DNA of 39,733 nucleotides, from positions 1 through 39,733 of the forward strand of contig FMBT01000143.1 in NCBI GenBank assembly GCA_900095095.1, written 5' to 3'. This stretch comes from Fragilariopsis cylindrus CCMP1102. Its lineage: Eukaryota > Bacillariophyta > Bacillariophyceae > Bacillariales > Bacillariaceae. The notes below the pieces were generated by a model that searched no databases, had not been told where the DNA came from, and worked only from the letters and a program-made list of their open reading frames with translations. A program made the translations under genes and the position numbers. Shown here piece by piece: positions 36,342-39,733 of this stretch (positions are counted from its first letter, which is position 1; each line of letters begins with the position of its first letter).

Positions 36342-37889
36342 TTAGACTTTCACTTGTGGTGGTGAATCATCATTATCGCTGTTGTCACTACTACGAACGG
36401 CGACACCAATTTCGTTACAGCGGACCATCGGTAACGTCAATGGTGAATTGTATTGAAAGACAACATGTGGAACAATTGCACCATGTGCCACATCTAATTC
36501 AATACCGTCCATTTCCAATGCTTGTAATAGCGTATCCTTTTGTCGTGCAACTTCACCGTCTGTCACAAATCCTCTAAAGGTACGTACCGCCAATAACGCG
36601 GATGGAATTGGAACAATTTCAACTGTGCTGGCAACAGTAGTAGTAGTAGTATCAATGTTGTCGTCGGGTTCCTGTGGTTGTGGAATACGTCCATCCTCAA
36701 TTGTTTTGGGACTGATATAGAATCGCATATCACCCGAGGATGTTTGTGTCACAGGCATTGTCATACCAAGATTTTTATTTTCATCATTTGCACCAAAAAT
36801 ATAGGACGCTAAAGTATTAAAGCCACTTCCTGCTGCCATACCATCATCGATGACGTTCACATTCACGTTGATGTCATCATCGGTATTGGATGCTGATGAT
36901 GTTCTTGTAGATGCTACGGTGTAGGCGTCGTATTGACGAATTTCATACAAGTCTAAACTTTGTACAATCGTGTAGGATGGTTCTTCTAATCCTTCCGGTT
37001 TTTCTAAAAAGACATTCCGTGCTTCTTGTAACACTTCATCACGTTGTTTTTCTAACATCCCGCGTTGTTTTTCTAAACGAGCTGGGATTTTATTGATCGG
37101 ATCCGTCAAATCATCTTGTAAGTCTTCCAGATTCTTTTGCATTTGTTTGGTCACGGCGGAAAAGAGACGATTCCCGATCGATTCTATATCCGGTGGACCT
37201 GGAGGCACTCTTCTCGACGAGACCTCCGCTGCGCTGGATGTAATTTGTGGAAGAATATCATTTGCCAATTGACGTACCACTGCCCTAGTTCCCTCTTGTA
37301 ATTTCTTTTGCGTTGGAGTCAAAAGTGGATCAAGCTGGATTTAGATTTGATTTGATTTTTGATTCGTATGAAATAAAAAAGATAAAGTAAGAAGGACTGA
37401 ATTAAAGATCATATCTTGTTGTCAATAACCCAAAGAACGCAAACAAAAGTTAAAAAAACGCAAATGAAAAATTACACAATGGAACTGCACTGCAACGCAC
37501 CTTTCTATTCGTAAGCGCATCCAATACAGAATCTCTAATTTTCTCATTTGAATTTAATAATTCTGATAATAGTATTTGCCGTTCGGCAAGATTTGTGGTA
37601 GGAAGTAATAACTCCTCCAGTTTAGTCTGCCATGACTTTTCGTCCACATCATCATCATTTTTATTAATATCAATAAATACATTTTTATCTTTGGTAATAG
37701 TAGTGACGGTACTACTAGAGGACGTTTTCTTACTATCAGCAGCATCATCTGACAACTCCAGAGAATCCGCAAAAGAAGAAAAGTTAGTATCCTCTACAGG
37801 CCGAAGCAGCCAACGTAGATACTACCCGTGATACTGGTCGTTGTCGAAACGTTGTGATCGTCTTTTGAAATACGTAGGAATTGGAGCAT
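36342..37889 (-). CDS. SOUL-family heme-binding protein
   Basis: The C-terminal domain matches the SOUL/HBP heme-binding fold: EEPSYTIVQSLDLYEIRQYD, a long acidic insert, LGMTMPVTQT, RFYISPKTIEDG and a final HVVFQYNSPLTLP strand. A 166-bp intron (37335-37500) joins ALTNRK to LDPLLTPTQKKLQEG, giving a helical N-terminal region with a Glu/Arg-rich coiled-coil-like stretch (PARLEKQRGMLEKQRDEVLQ). In algae such proteins are often plastid or eyespot associated, but no clear ASAF-type plastid signal is visible. The start is uncertain. Coding continues upstream of 37755 (RPVEDTNFSSFADSLEL), and the first suitable ATG is at 37889 (MLQFLRISKDD) with one frame change near 37805. Confidence 0.85.
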
Positions 37890-38558
37890 CCTGATTGTAA
37901 AACCGCCACAAACAGTGCGATGTAGAAATTCGTATTGTTCAGCATCGTTAATTTTCTCTATTTTTCTTATTTTTCTGATATACTTTCGATGTGTCTTCGA
38001 TGATAGTGGATTTATTTGTGATCCACTTGGCAGATTTCTTCTGTGAAGAATGCCAATACGACAAATAATTAGAATACTAGTAGTACTACGTACTAGAAGT
38101 AAGTAACTTACCGTACATGTATTCGAAGAATCTAAAATCTAAAGCAGATATCAAATCAAACAAAGCAAAAAAGAAAGAATGATGGATGTCTGCTTGTTGA
38201 AGCTTCTTTGCTTCCTTTCTTCGCGCAAATAAATCTACTGTTAAGATCGGGACTGGATTTGATCACGGATTGTGGTGTTCACGCGCGCACCAGCAGCGTA
38301 GCAGCTGTATTAAAATTATTACCCCTGGCGACGCTGAGTTTTAGAATCCCAGTCGTGTATACTTATTCTTATGAAATGTAAATAGTGGTATTGTGTACAG
38401 TATCATTGAAGATCATCGATTTTATTGTTTGCATTTGTTACATTACGACGACAGAGAACTTGCGAGGACACCCGATATTCAGCTAATACCATACAACTTT
38501 GACAGGACACGCATAATAGACAGATTTACTCTCAACAAAAAGAAAACGAGGAACGAAT
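37890..38558. promoter_or_regulatory. Divergent promoter region of SOUL and MYND genes
   Basis: About 670 bases between opposite start codons. No gene or repeat is recognised; the frame at 38393-38596 overlaps the MYND start in another frame and has no motif. Confidence 0.4.
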
Positions 38559-39470
38559 ATGGGACGAAAACAAAAATTGCGACAAGAAAAACGTAATATT
38601 AAAAACAAGGCAGCGGCGGCGGAAGTTACGGCAGCGGCGGCGGAAGTTACGGCAGCAGCAGCAGCAAATGCGGCAGAAGAAAAGGCGCTAGCACTAGAGG
38701 ATCAGTTACCGAAATCGGACATGTATGTTCAAGCATTGTACATGGCGGATACTGATAACATTACTAGAAGAGAACAATTTGAGTTATTCAAACGAGGCGC
38801 CACAGAAGATGCGTGCATACATAGCATGTTCCGTATGGGGAAAATGCTAATGCATGCACATATGGCTCTTCCTTGGTTCTTGGAAGGAGCAATTCGTGGA
38901 AGTTTTCAATGTACAATGAAATTGTTGGGGCAGTTTTATTTCACTAAGACCTTCCAACCAAATCGAAAAGCAGATGCATTGCAGGACTACTGGGGGGAAA
39001 TCACCAAAAAATTCCATAGCGGTGATAGTTTGGTGGACACTATGAAAATCCTGAAATGTTCAGTGACACAAGAATGTATCATTTGTTCGAAAACAGATAC
39101 TAAAACATTAACACTCAAACAATGTGAAGGGTGTAGCGTGTATTGTTATTGTAGTGTAGGGTGTCAGACTATACATTGGAAGGAAAGCAAACACAGGAAT
39201 GAATGTAAGCAAGTGCACATTTTGAATAAGTACCATAAGCCTTATGCTAAGGAAATCCGTGATGCAGTAATTCGTGGTGATAAAGAAATCCCTTCATTAG
39301 AAAAGTTACGATACAAATTGGGGTTGACACGACCTGAAGAAGAATATATTGAATTCTTTGAACTTACCCACAATGGTGAAAAAATTGATCCTAATGATTA
39401 TCTTGTTGGAAGGGAAGATGGAACATTATGGGTGGGATCTACCCCCAGTAGTCCAATCGGAACACTTTAA
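38559..39470 (+). CDS. MYND zinc-finger protein
   Basis: Intact single exon of 303 residues. A basic start (MGRKQKLRQEKRNIKNK) leads into an Ala-rich coiled tract containing two copies of a 21-bp repeat (AAAAEVT at residues 18-31). The middle region is helical and unassigned (FELFKRGATEDACIHSMFRM, LPWFLEGAIRGS). The MYND finger spans about residues 173-216, with C-x2-C (CIIC), CEGC, CYC, C and the final H-x3-C. MYND domains bind short proline-rich peptides, so a scaffold role is likely. Related Ala-rich MYND proteins form multi-copy families in diatoms, as far as I know. No SET domain is visible. Confidence 0.85.
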   Translation: MGRKQKLRQEKRNIKNKAAAAEVTAAAAEVTAAAAANAAEEKALALEDQLPKSDMYVQALYMADTDNITRREQFELFKRGATEDACIHSMFRMGKMLMHAHMALPWFLEGAIRGSFQCTMKLLGQFYFTKTFQPNRKADALQDYWGEITKKFHSGDSLVDTMKILKCSVTQECIICSKTDTKTLTLKQCEGCSVYCYCSVGCQTIHWKESKHRNECKQVHILNKYHKPYAKEIRDAVIRGDKEIPSLEKLRYKLGLTRPEEEYIEFFELTHNGEKIDPNDYLVGREDGTLWVGSTPSSPIGTL

Positions 39471-39733
39471 ATGAAACAAAAGTACTGCGTTACGTGTAGT
39501 AGAAAATAGATAGTCTCAACACGTGCAGATTGGAATTATTAACAATATTTCCAATACGTACTAGTAGTGCTTCAGCAGTAAGCTTTATTCTGTAGATGAA
39601 TTTTACCTGCGAAGCAGTCTTTTCAGGAAAGAGAAAGGATAATCAATCAGGTAAAGAAAGACAGTACTTTCTACTATCTACTATATCTCTGTTTGTTTAG
39701 GACTACTATATTAAATAGATTGTAGATTGTGTG

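Overview
The window looks like nuclear DNA of a unicellular eukaryote, most likely a diatom or a close stramenopile. This is inferred from AT-rich DNA, densely packed genes on both strands with 0-3 short GT-AG introns (about 120-340 bp), and long trinucleotide and acidic or Ser/Thr-rich low-complexity tracts inside proteins. The protein set also fits: an FYVE-SYLF protein, SOUL, CRAL-TRIO, a MYND protein, a P1B-ATPase with tandem metal-binding domains, and eukaryotic PSMB6, CDC20, NDUFA6, mS38 and DBP2. The species cannot be fixed from the sequence alone.

Layout. 1-2130: gene-free, with a satellite of about 185 bp per unit. 2131-5822 (+): a Zn/Cd-type P1B ATPase, convergent with an Aurora-like kinase (5981-7142, -). 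7759-8688 (+): an unknown Ser/Thr/Pro-rich single-pass membrane protein. 9112-9992 (-): proteasome beta-1, head-to-head with S-adenosylmethionine synthetase (10443-11935, +). 12919-13821 (-): an F420-dependent-NADP-reductase-like Rossmann protein with a possible signal peptide. 13905-17787: a PIF/Harbinger-type DNA transposon with convergent DDE nuclease and Myb/SANT-like genes, bounded by inverted repeats of about 45 bp. It sits between the divergent reductase and CDC20 (18357-19920, +). 20762-21249 (-): mitoribosomal mS38, recognisable only after reading across a frame change. 21891-23962 (+): FYVE-SYLF. 24446-26534 (-): an MFS sugar transporter. 27655-30014 (-): a large acidic hypothetical protein with at least three exons. 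30241-30445: a 205-bp near-perfect palindrome. 30756-31371 (+): NDUFA6. 32310-34493 (-): DEAD-box helicase DBP2/DDX5, head-to-head with a CRAL-TRIO protein (35036-36125, +). 36342-37889 (-): a SOUL heme-binding protein, head-to-head with a MYND zinc-finger protein (38559-39470, +).

Many otherwise well-conserved genes are broken by single-base frameshifts, usually reading as one missing base in a homopolymer (MAT, CDC20, DBP2, MFS, CRAL-TRIO, FYVE-SYLF, P1B ATPase). PSMB6, NDUFA6, the reductase, the DDE nuclease and the MYND gene are clean. Because conserved motifs survive on both sides of each break, I read most of these as consensus errors of a draft long-read assembly rather than pseudogenes. 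Those CDS coordinates therefore span the whole gene.

The genes are mostly housekeeping functions and do not form one pathway. The least ordinary content is the Harbinger-like element with its cysteine-rich partner protein, the 205-bp palindrome in a divergent promoter, the satellite, and two proteins of unknown function (7759-8688 and 27655-30014).
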